The notes below the pieces were generated by a model. It made no database searches, was not told where the DNA came from, and saw only the letters and a program-made list of their open reading frames with translations. The position numbers and the translations under genes were made by a program. This document shows positions 6,593 through 14,485 of a DNA stretch of 64,000 nucleotides, piece by piece; position 1 is the stretch's first letter, and each line of letters opens with the position of its first letter. The stretch comes from Dehalobacter sp. 12DCB1 (GTDB taxonomy: Bacteria; Bacillota; Desulfitobacteriia; Desulfitobacteriales; Syntrophobotulaceae), in NCBI RefSeq assembly GCF_004343605.1, contig NZ_POSF01000013.1:1-64000 (forward strand). Reading direction: 5' to 3'.

Positions 6593-8200
6593 ATGACCAC
6601 ACTTCTGGAAAAATTAAATGCATTTAATCCAAAACTCTATAAATCCGCCAATGGGCTATCTGCGATCCGGACCTTGAAACTCATAGAGACTGGAAAGCAG
6701 ACCTTTGAACCCGATGTTCTGTATATGAGTACTAACGCTAACCTTGAAACTTTTGCCAACCATGGCGGAACTCATCTTATTTTGATAACGGATGAGGCTT
6801 TACCAGATTACTTCGAAAAGAATCCACCCTTTAACCTATTGAAAATTGAGGGAGAAATTAATTTTAATGCAGTGTTTAATACGATACAGGATATCTTCAA
6901 CAATAAAACCAAACACTCCCTTGATTCCGAAATTTTACTAGATTCTCTCGCTCAGGGGCAGGGAATACAACATATCATCGATATGGCATTTCCATTAATA
7001 GGAAACCCGATGATGGTATTAGATAAAAGTTTTAAGCTGCTTGCTTATACAAAAAATATTACGGTTAATGATCCTATGTGGACTGAACTGACGACAAAAG
7101 GTTTTTTTTCTTACGAAACGGTTTCTTTGATGAGACACAAAAGAGCTTTGGAAAAAGTGAACAACAGCAAACTTCCGGTGTTGTTCTTATCTAAAGAAAA
7201 AATTAAGGATGACCATTCCAATGGTAATTATTCAGTATTTCCTTTACTATCGGAACCCTCTGTTTCCCAAGTACTGTCAAGTATCAATATTAAAGGAAAA
7301 ACTGTCGGCAGAGTTGTAATCATGGAAGTATTACAACCGATTAAGGATGAAGATATCGATCTTCTTACACTTTTATGCAAAGTCATTTCCTCTGAAATGC
7401 AGAAAAACAAATTTCTGATTAACTCAAAAGGGATTATGTACGAATATTTTTTAGCTGACTTGCTAAGTAAAAAGATAAAGGACTCAAAAGTAATCAATGA
7501 AAGATTAATGTATCTAGATTGTAATTTCAAAAAAAACTTATGTATTCTTACGATAAGGCCCTCTCAATTTGACCTTGCAAATATTCCCCTTTCCTACATT
7601 AGAGATATGGTGGGAAGTCTGATTAGTTTCAGCAAACCGATCATTTATGAGGATAACGTCGTGATCCTGATTAGCAGGAGTATCGATACTCCCTTTCACG
7701 AAATTGATTTTGAGTATATGTTTGGGTTCCTTAATGAAAATAACCTGCATGCCGGGTTAAGTCGCACTTTTCAAGACCTCACTGAAACCTATAAGTTTTA
7801 CCAACAATCCCTTACAGCAATGGATATCGGCGTAAAATCTTCTCAAGAAAAGGTTTTCTTTGAATATGAAAAATATTTAATAAATTATGTGATTGAGTTA
7901 TGCTCATCTTACACCGACTTAAAAGATTTATGTCATCCATCCCTCCTAACCCTTATAGATTACGACCAGAAAAATAAAACTAATTTCACCCAAACACTCT
8001 ATACTTTTATTGAAAATTCAAAGAAACTAATTGAAACCGCAAACATTTTACATATTCACCGTAACACAATGAGCCTTCGTATTGAAAAAATACAAGAAAT
8101 CATGGAAGTGGATCTAGATGACATTAATTTTTTACTTCACCTGCAGTTTTCTTTTAAAGTTTTAGACTACATAAACAAATTGAATCTAAATAACGACTAA
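6593..8200 (+). CDS. PucR/CdaR-type transcriptional regulator
   Basis: 535 residues. The C-terminal domain is a PucR-type helix-turn-helix (HTH_30): FIENSKKLIETANILHIHRN followed by TMSLRIEKIQEIM. The middle (about 150-290) looks like a GAF/PAS-like sensory region; the first 110 residues resemble the PucR N-terminal domain. It converges on rdhAB with a shared bidirectional terminator, so it may sense a halogenated substrate or metabolite. Known rdh regulators are mostly CprK/RdhK (CRP-FNR) or MarR types, so this pairing is uncommon. Function is inferred from position. Confidence 0.75.
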   Translation: MTTLLEKLNAFNPKLYKSANGLSAIRTLKLIETGKQTFEPDVLYMSTNANLETFANHGGTHLILITDEALPDYFEKNPPFNLLKIEGEINFNAVFNTIQDIFNNKTKHSLDSEILLDSLAQGQGIQHIIDMAFPLIGNPMMVLDKSFKLLAYTKNITVNDPMWTELTTKGFFSYETVSLMRHKRALEKVNNSKLPVLFLSKEKIKDDHSNGNYSVFPLLSEPSVSQVLSSINIKGKTVGRVVIMEVLQPIKDEDIDLLTLLCKVISSEMQKNKFLINSKGIMYEYFLADLLSKKIKDSKVINERLMYLDCNFKKNLCILTIRPSQFDLANIPLSYIRDMVGSLISFSKPIIYEDNVVILISRSIDTPFHEIDFEYMFGFLNENNLHAGLSRTFQDLTETYKFYQQSLTAMDIGVKSSQEKVFFEYEKYLINYVIELCSSYTDLKDLCHPSLLTLIDYDQKNKTNFTQTLYTFIENSKKLIETANILHIHRNTMSLRIEKIQEIMEVDLDDINFLLHLQFSFKVLDYINKLNLNND

Positions 8201-8207
8201 AATAAAC

Positions 8208-8242
8208 AAAAGCGCTAGACAATATTGCTTGTCTAGCGCTTT
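8208..8242. terminator. Bidirectional terminator between regulator and rdhB
   Basis: Perfect 14-bp inverted repeat AAAGCGCTAGACAA / TTGTCTAGCGCTTT with a 6-base loop between convergent genes. Confidence 0.8.
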
Positions 8243-8282
8243 GACGTACATAATTAATCTCCATTATCATTAATTCTTAGGG

Positions 8283-8561
8283 CTACATCCAGTAATGCCA
8301 TACCCCCCAGAGGCTTAAACAACCAACTGCAGATCCTACAAAGAGAAGCATTGCCCCTCTTGCCCTTGCAACCTTGTGCTTTCCCACAGCATTAATGTAA
8401 ACGAAGGACGTTCCCATTATGATGCAGGCATAAATCAAATAAACCAGCACCCAGCCGTACCAAGTCATAACCTTTCCGCTGGCAGAAGTGAGACTATTAA
8501 CTCCGATTTCAATTAAAACTGATAAGGCCCCGACAAAAAAAGAGTAAATCATTCCGACCAT
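8283..8561 (-). CDS. rdhB: Reductive dehalogenase membrane anchor RdhB
   Basis: 92-residue protein with three hydrophobic helices, the size and topology of RdhB/PceB anchors. Family features include SGKVMTWYGWVLVYLIYAC and the exposed loop between helices 2 and 3 (YINAVGKHKVARARGA). By family knowledge it holds the catalytic subunit on the outer face of the membrane. ATG start behind GGAG, 40 bases downstream of rdhA, so co-transcribed. A decayed second rdhB lies at 11491-11580. Confidence 0.85.
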   Translation of the reverse strand: MVGMIYSFFVGALSVLIEIGVNSLTSASGKVMTWYGWVLVYLIYACIIMGTSFVYINAVGKHKVARARGAMLLFVGSAVGCLSLWGVWHYWM

Positions 8562-8601
8562 ACGCTCAGCTCCTTTGCTTTGTAATCTAGCGATCTAAAC
8601 A

Positions 8602-9906
8602 TTAAAATAGTTCCGGCCATTCTAGCCACCACTTATTTTCTTCTATGACTTCGGTACCGTAACCAAAGAAATCATCCATATTTTTTAATAGCCTTGCAGC
8701 TAATTGCGACTTCGAAGCAGCGGCTACTCCAACCGAGTGGAACCAGCTTTCTTCCTTATTGTTCCACGGACAAACTTTCATACAACGCCCGCACATCGCA
8801 CCATTCTTATTACTAACCCGGAATGTCGTGCATTTTTGGACATTGGTATTCCATTTTTCATAGCCATTATGAATGATAGGTTGATCATCATGACTAATAG
8901 CTCCCGAAGGGCATTCATCTGCACATTTTTTACACGTGACACAGAATTCCCGGGCACCAAAAGATATGGGCTTATCGGGTTCCATAGGCATATCCGTCGT
9001 TACAGCGGCCGACTTGAAACGGAAACCCAGGCGCGGATGAGCAACACATTCACCGGTACGCGTCATTTCAGCCAGACCGCACGCTACCATTACCGGCGGT
9101 ATTATCAGCTCATAATTTCCACAATGATGCGCTCTTGCTGAATATCCAAGATTACGAATATAAGCTGCAATACAACAAGCAATCATACCCGAATTCAAAT
9201 ATGCCATATAGCTTTGGGTTGAACTAATTCCGTCAAAGCCCGTTGAACTCGTTATGGTAGGCAAGCTCTGGTCTACGATGATGCCTATGGCGTATTTATG
9301 CGTATTTGTTATCGGAGTCGTTTTCGAAGCATCATAGGGTCCTTGGCCTACTTGAGGACCTTTCTCCGAATAGAAAGCGTGAGGCGGCATCAGCCCAACA
9401 CCAACTTCTGACGCGCCAAGAAACATCCCGAGATCTTTAATATGGGTCGCCAGCAAATCCTTCGGCGGCAAAGGAAGTTTCTCCGCTCTTACCGGCCCGT
9501 CTACAAAATTGGGCGCACCGATGGCATGCGACATGGTGAATAGGGCAGCCATTAACGGATGCTTGCCACCAAGTTTAACTATAGCCTTTATTACCTGCTC
9601 ACCATAAATACCGCGGGCAGCTTTATGAAACCCTTGATCCGTTTCACTGATCCTTTCAATGGGCCCAACAATTTTTGTTGAACTTAACTGTGTCGCATTT
9701 TCAGGGTTATACGCATGCCGTTTGACAAAGACAGCACCGTGGTCTGAGGCCTTGAGAACTGTTTTTTTATTGGATTTCTGAAGGGCGGCTTTGCTATACC
9801 TTACGTTCGTGACCGACGGCTTTAAGGTTTTATCTGCCGTATTGGGTGCAGTTTTGCTTTTCTGAATCTCCTGTTGATCTTGTCTTTTTTGGTTTTCTTC
9901 ATTCAT
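8602..9906 (-). CDS. rdhA: Reductive dehalogenase catalytic subunit, no Tat signal
   Basis: 434-residue corrinoid/iron-sulfur dehalogenase used in organohalide respiration. Two [4Fe-4S] motifs are intact: CVTCKKCADECP and C-x11-CGRCMKVCP. The core also shows IRNLGYSARAHHCGNYELI and AVTTDMPMEPDKPISFG, typical of RdhA before the first cluster. RdhA proteins are usually 450-550 residues with an N-terminal RRxFxK Tat signal; here the first 40 residues are Lys/Gln/Thr-rich with no twin arginine and no hydrophobic core. GAGGTGA lies 7 bases before the ATG and no upstream frame restores a signal. The substrate cannot be predicted. Confidence 0.9.
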   Translation of the reverse strand: MNEENQKRQDQQEIQKSKTAPNTADKTLKPSVTNVRYSKAALQKSNKKTVLKASDHGAVFVKRHAYNPENATQLSSTKIVGPIERISETDQGFHKAARGIYGEQVIKAIVKLGGKHPLMAALFTMSHAIGAPNFVDGPVRAEKLPLPPKDLLATHIKDLGMFLGASEVGVGLMPPHAFYSEKGPQVGQGPYDASKTTPITNTHKYAIGIIVDQSLPTITSSTGFDGISSTQSYMAYLNSGMIACCIAAYIRNLGYSARAHHCGNYELIIPPVMVACGLAEMTRTGECVAHPRLGFRFKSAAVTTDMPMEPDKPISFGAREFCVTCKKCADECPSGAISHDDQPIIHNGYEKWNTNVQKCTTFRVSNKNGAMCGRCMKVCPWNNKEESWFHSVGVAAASKSQLAARLLKNMDDFFGYGTEVIEENKWWLEWPELF

Positions 9907-9996
9907 TTCTTTTCACCTCGTATATAATTTGATTATTAATGATTTTGAATTGTAATTGATGAAATTTGTTTTAAATTAATAAATGACCACCCCCAA

Positions 9997-11190
9997 CTAA
10001 GAATTACAGTTTTTGTACAATTGATTGAATATGATTGGGGACAAAATACAACTACAAATAGCTAATAAAATAATTGTTCCGCTTAAACTGGCGTCAATCA
10101 GTCCATAGTTTAAACCAACTGCACTAATGGCAATGACTAAACTTAATCTTGAAGAGAGGAGAGCTTCTGCTGCTAGGGCTTTTCTCCATGAGAAAACTTT
10201 TTGTAAAATTACGGCTGGAATAAAACGTACTAAATAGACCGACAATAATAAAATGGGCAGAAGGTATATATTTTCAGGTTTACGGATAATGTCAGTAATA
10301 TTTAAGTTAATACCAACAACGACGAAAAAAAATGGTGTAAAAATTCCATACCCTATAGAATCTAATTTGGAATATATCGGTGAAGTTTCCCGGTCATTAA
10401 GAAGAGAAACTATCAAGCCGGCCATAAAAGCAGCTAGGATGATTTCTGTTTTTAAGGTCTGCGCTAGCAAAATGAATAAAATTAAAAGGGCAAAGGCTCC
10501 TCTGATTTTAATTTGAGCGTTTTTTCCGGCAAGCTTTTCAACAGCAGGAAAATTCATCGCTTTTTGTCCCAACTTCCAGAGGACAAAGAAGGCGGGGACT
10601 AACAGGATAATTAAAAATATTTCTGAAACCGAGTCTGAGGTTATCGATGTTATATATAACGACAATAGAACCATGGTTATAATATCAGCAAACATTGCCC
10701 CTAGAAGTATGACCTGTCCGTAAGCTGAAGATAATAGATCGCGTTCTTTTAATATTGGAACGACAACTCCTACTGATGTGGTGGAAAGGACGAGACCGAT
10801 AATGATATAATTGGATATTAAACCTGCTTGTTTGAGCACAAAAGCCAATCCAAATGATAGGACCATTGTGCTAAGAGCCACAGTTAAAGCTAAAATTGCA
10901 GGTCTCTCATAAGTTCTTGAACTTTGATGCCGAGTAGATGATATTAAGTTAAGGTTTATTTCCACACCTGCCAGGAACATAAGAAACACAAAACCCAGAT
11001 TATAAAGAAAATTAATATTGTCCGTAGTATCAAATAAGTTAAATCCGCTTTTTCCAAGAATCATGCCTGCAATAATTTCTCCGACAACGATCGGAATGGT
11101 GATTATTTTTACTTTGTTTAAAATCAGAGGAACGATGACCGCGGTAATAGCGATAATTAACAGCGGTAAATAACTGATTTCATTTGACAT
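9997..11190 (-). CDS. Cation:proton antiporter, CPA2 (KefB-like) family
   Basis: 397 residues with about 12 membrane helices matching the Na+/H+ exchanger domain: VGEIIAGMILGKSGFNLF near the N-terminus, FLAGVEINLNL in helix 3, and GAMFADIITMVLLS carrying the conserved Asp. No TrkA-N or CBS domain follows, so it is the membrane core alone. It lies 90 bases upstream of rdhA in the same direction and may be co-expressed. Ion specificity is unknown. Confidence 0.8.
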   Translation of the reverse strand: MSNEISYLPLLIIAITAVIVPLILNKVKIITIPIVVGEIIAGMILGKSGFNLFDTTDNINFLYNLGFVFLMFLAGVEINLNLISSTRHQSSRTYERPAILALTVALSTMVLSFGLAFVLKQAGLISNYIIIGLVLSTTSVGVVVPILKERDLLSSAYGQVILLGAMFADIITMVLLSLYITSITSDSVSEIFLIILLVPAFFVLWKLGQKAMNFPAVEKLAGKNAQIKIRGAFALLILFILLAQTLKTEIILAAFMAGLIVSLLNDRETSPIYSKLDSIGYGIFTPFFFVVVGINLNITDIIRKPENIYLLPILLLSVYLVRFIPAVILQKVFSWRKALAAEALLSSRLSLVIAISAVGLNYGLIDASLSGTIILLAICSCILSPIIFNQLYKNCNS

Positions 11191-11300
11191 ATCTTACTAA
11201 GCATTCCCTCCTTGTTCTAAATTTTGATTATTCTAAGGGCTAACGAATGAATACTACTAATTAAATTCAAGGGCGGTTTTGATACTATTTTCCTGGTTCT

Positions 11301-11400
11301 TCACAGATCATAGCCTTCATTTATCAGGGTTTCCGGCGTAATACAGGCAGGTGCAAGTATATTTGCAGTAACCCCTCAATGATAATGGCATAAATTGATT
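11301..11400 (-). pseudogene. C-terminal gene remnant, family not recognised
   Basis: A - strand frame ends NILAPACITPETLINEGYDL at TGA 11301-11303. Upstream the frame shifts and then closes. No start or full gene exists. It is one of several scraps in 11191-11758. Confidence 0.35.
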
Positions 11401-11490
11401 TTCTCAGATACGGCAGATAAAAGAGACGCTAGACTTACATAAATCGCCTAGTGTACTAAACCATCGATATTCTTCAATAATTTTGCTGAA

Positions 11491-11580
11491 GCTTACGCAG
11501 GCATAAATAAAATGCAGCACCAGCTGAACCAGGCTACGATCTTTCCGCTTATATAAACTTTTTCATTGATAATTTAATCA
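11491..11580 (-). pseudogene. Decayed second rdhB
   Basis: The - strand reads ISGKIVAWFSW and, after a one-base frameshift, VLHFIYACVS, matching SGKVMTWYGW and VLVYLIYAC of the intact RdhB. DNA similarity to 8426-8490 is also evident (GCAGGCATAAAT, CTTTCCGCT). Nothing that looks like an rdhA partner lies upstream. It marks an earlier, lost rdhAB copy. Confidence 0.65.
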
Positions 11581-11688
11581 TAAAATATCAAGTTAAGATA
11601 TATGCGCGATGCTATTAATCCTCATTTATTTTAGTGCATCAAGCACTATATATATTTTTTTAATCGATAGAAATTTTAGTATTTTAAA

Positions 11689-11726
11689 CAAAAAAAGACA
11701 CCAACTACAATTAAATAATCGGTGTC
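11689..11726 (-). terminator. Terminator after the cassette lipoprotein gene
   Basis: On the - strand GACACC, an 18-base loop, GGTGTC, then TTTTTTT. Confidence 0.7.
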
Positions 11727-11758
11727 AGAGATTTTTGTTTTTTAAAGGTTTATATTAT

Positions 11759-12469
11759 TTACAAACCTTCACCGTAAATTTCTATGAAACGCACACAATT
11801 TTTCTTGTCGAAATTCACTGCCATCATAGATTTTGGGGTTTTTACCGTTAAATGATAACACTCATCATACATTCTAAATTCCAATTTCGCATAGGACATT
11901 TCCATATGATCCCCGCCATAGATATTTTGATAAGCCCATTTACGCAACGTTTTATCATTTCCAGGGAATTTATTCAGCACATCTTCAATCTTATCTCCGA
12001 CCTTGATTCCTCTAGGAAAGACTTCCTTCGAAGATACAGACAAGTTTAGATTCTTCAAGCGGTAGACACCGTCACTTTCATAAAAGCCGTAAAGGACACC
12101 GTTCTTTTTAAAAGATTTCACTCCAGGGGCGTTATCAAAAAACTCATCATAGCCACCAAGAATTCCGAGTACCTCTTCATAGCTCATCTCTAGACGAACA
12201 CCTCCGGTAAATACTAATTCGTCATCAGTAAAGTATTTACTTGGGTCATAAGGAACGGTCGCTATATCCTCACTAGGAGCCGACGAGCTATTTGAATGCA
12301 AATTATTTTGAGGACTTTCAACAGCATTTGTCCTCGGCGTTTGTGGAGTTTCCGAAAGTGATTCCTGTTGTGTCAGCGCAGACGACGTTTCAGATGCATT
12401 ATTACTACATCCCGTCTGCATAACTACCAAAAAAACTGCCATACAGATAATTACTATCAATTTTTGCAT
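11759..12469 (-). CDS. Cassette gene: lipoprotein of unknown function
   Basis: 236 residues. Signal sequence MQKLIVIICMAVFLVVMQTG with the lipobox Cys at residue 21, a Ser/Thr/Pro-rich linker to about residue 75, then a globular domain (SKYFTDDELVFTGGVRLEMS, then GIKVGDKIEDVLNKFPGN) resembling secreted domains in Clostridia without assigned function. ATG start behind GAGGAG. It follows boundary D in the - strand cassette series; the closing boundary expected beyond its 3' end is missing. Confidence 0.65.
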   Translation of the reverse strand: MQKLIVIICMAVFLVVMQTGCSNNASETSSALTQQESLSETPQTPRTNAVESPQNNLHSNSSSAPSEDIATVPYDPSKYFTDDELVFTGGVRLEMSYEEVLGILGGYDEFFDNAPGVKSFKKNGVLYGFYESDGVYRLKNLNLSVSSKEVFPRGIKVGDKIEDVLNKFPGNDKTLRKWAYQNIYGGDHMEMSYAKLEFRMYDECYHLTVKTPKSMMAVNFDKKNCVRFIEIYGEGL

Positions 12470-12520
12470 ATCTGTACTCCTCTTGAAATTTTATACAAAG
12501 AAGCTATCCTCCAGAATAAT

Positions 12521-12674
12521 CCGCGCATGGAGGCGCGGCCATGCGTACGGTTTCGTATAACGTCCCGCCATTCCCGCCGCGCCCTTATACATACATCATC
12601 TTCCAAGTGGCGGGAACCGGCTGTTCTACGACGTATCGTGCCCCCAGACTCAGCAGCGACACGGACCGCGCTGC
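12521..12674 (-). other. Cassette boundary D: attC-like site, reverse orientation
   Basis: Read on the - strand: hairpin around GGTCCGTG (12652-12674), GGGGG, CACGATACGTCGTAGAAC (12640-12623), stem GCCGGTTCCCGCC (12621-12609) with GGCGGGAATGGC (12578-12567), paired with one extra unpaired base, spacer GGGAC, GTTATAC (12561-12555), then hairpin CCGCGC-CTCCAT-GCGCGG (12538-12521). Same order as A-C with different stem bases. A single bulged base in the inner stem is characteristic of integron attC sites. Confidence 0.7.
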
Positions 12675-12717
12675 CTTAAATGTTTATAAACAGTTAGACA
12701 AAAAAATATGAGTATTA

Positions 12718-14036
12718 TTATTTTCTAAGAGGGCTTACCTCATCTATGAAAAAAATAGCATCTGCTTGCTTGGTTATTGCTGTTCTATATTCAGCGTTAT
12801 ATATACCAACTATATCTAAACTTTTTTCAAACAAACGCGGCCCTGCCGTAGGTATAAGAAAATTTGACCCTATTTTCGCCAGAATAGCATTCAAAGTGTC
12901 AGGCCTGCTCACATACTTGCTATTCAGATTAACATATGGCTGTGAACTACTTCCTTGATTAAACAATTGCCATATGGAAAAGACCTGGCCCGGCAGCAAT
13001 TGGTTAATATAGGTGCCGACAGACGGAACATGCCCGCCACCCGGAGGTGCTGCCCCTCCATTTTTTATGGCAGAAATGTCTTTGGAAAGATGTCTGTTGT
13101 GCCCCATTAATACAAGTTTGTCACTGGGTTTCATCATGGATAAAACAAATTTTACATGGCGATGTATTGCTTTTTCACGTGCTGCCATTGCTAAATTAAG
13201 TTGTTTATAAGTATCTGCCGAGTTTGCGATAAGATTAAATTTAAAGCTGTCAAGCAAAGTTAAAACATGTTCATAAAGCAGGTTATATTGTTTTTCGTCT
13301 AGAAATTTTTTTAAATTTAATTCTAGTTCTTTTATTGTAGCTAATACCATCTTCAAACGGCTTATCTCATCATTAATTGTTTCACCCGGTATCCGGTTAA
13401 GCATTTCTAATATTTTCACCACAGCTGTTTTATGTTTATAAGGGCTTAACAGTATTTCTGCATCTTCATATCCACCGCCTGCAACTGCGTCAATATCAAA
13501 GCCAAAAAAGTGGATTCTATCCGAATCTTTTTCTTTTTAAAGTTAATTTCTTTTAATGTTTTCGTTAGGAATAATTGCTCACTTTTAAACTCTGCTAAAG
13601 GGTAATTGTCGCTAGAACTTTTGAGTATGCCTTGGGGCTTATCTTCACGGTCCGTCCTAAGTGCTCCCGTATATCCGTAAGTTGCAATTTTTTCAAGATA
13701 TGATTCTTGTCCATTATCTATATACTTACCAATCCGAATGCCATCAGACCAGCCGATTTCTTCCCCTATATAATTCCATCCTCGGGAAATTAGATAACGG
13801 AGCATAATTATTCGATAAACAGTTTTTTCATGAATCCAGTGATCTTCCTCCCCTAAATATACCACCCTTTTATTTTCTAACAGTTTATCAAGCTTATTGA
13901 GTTTATTTATATCATAATTAATACTGTCTAATGGTTCAATGATATTGGCATTCTGCTTTGACCATGATAAAAGTTCCAAAATTTGCTTTTGACTTGGTTT
14001 ATTTCGCAGTTGTAATAAGCGATTTATAATACTCAT
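12718..14036 (-). pseudogene. Cassette gene: erythromycin-esterase-like protein, frameshifted
   Basis: Two - strand frames (14036-13446 and 13422-12718) together give an erythromycin esterase family protein of about 435 residues, the usual family length. The first carries VVYLGEEDHWIHEKTVYRI, IGEEIGWSDG and YGYTGALRTDRED; the second has VLMGHNRHLSKD. They join by a one-base shift near 13505-13520, just after an A-rich run: the second frame continues as IHFFGFDIDAVAGGGYEDAE. Family members hydrolyse macrolide lactones, but many act on unknown substrates. A sequencing slip in the A-run could mimic the frameshift. Confidence 0.75.
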
Positions 14037-14144
14037 TTACAGTTCAATCCTCTAAAATAAATTTGCTTCTTATATTTTAAAGTAATTTACTCTTCTCTAA
14101 TTATAATTTACTATTTCCTCGAAAAATTTTCTTAAATTGTTCTG

Positions 14145-14220
14145 CCGCACCAGGACGGCGCGGTCTTTGCACGATATGTCGTAGAACTACGGTATTCCCG
14201 AACTAGGTTCGGAAATACTT
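14145..14220 (-). other. Cassette boundary E: partial, reverse orientation
   Basis: Read on the - strand: a short hairpin GTATTTCCGAAC-CTA-GTTCGGGAATAC (about 14216-14190), CGTA, then GTTCTACGACATATCGTG (14187-14170), CAAAG, and hairpin CCGCGCC-GTCCT-GGTGCGG (14163-14145). The 18-base start motif is the reverse complement, 17 of 18, of the end motif of the same cassette at 12623-12640. The large loop of the other boundaries has collapsed to 3 bases and no upstream AAC box is seen. Confidence 0.6.
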
Positions 14221-14221
14221 T

Positions 14222-14460
14222 GAAATTAGTTCTTCCATTTCAGCCCCCCAACAAATCCAAACAGCCTTATAAACTTCTTTCATCAAGTCTTCCTTCGATA
14301 AACTGATCTGGTTCGTCAGAAATGCACTTAATTTGGTAACAGTTACTTTTTAATTTGATATTCGTGAAATTTCACTGCTATCCTTCTAAAAAATTAAAAT
14401 ATGTGGAAATTAATTCTAAAAATAACAAAGCAGCCCTTTGCTGGAAGAGGCTGCTTATAT
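14222..14460 (-). repeat. Right arm of the island's inverted repeat
   Basis: Inverted copy of 2521-2821 without the 62-base segment. On the - strand it begins with a hairpin GCAGCCTCTTCCAGCAAAGG continuing to GCTGC and a T-rich tail (about 14456-14417), which also acts as a plausible terminator for the UPF0210 gene ending at 14486. Confidence 0.85.
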
Positions 14461-14485
14461 TGAAGCGCAAGAAATTTAAAAACAG

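Noticed and set aside
8704-9141. 145-codon + strand frame inside rdhA
   Set aside because: It lies antisense to a strongly supported RdhA with intact cluster motifs and has no ribosome site or recognisable domain.
3018-14187. Cassettes as simple insertion sequences with terminal inverted repeats
   Set aside because: Not fully excluded, but no transposase or target duplication is present and the inner stem with AAC/GTT boxes sits between units, as in attC.
2903-14220. Boundaries as a CRISPR array or as CRISPR repeats
   Set aside because: Repeats are about 160 bases, variable in stem sequence and separated by genes, not by short spacers.
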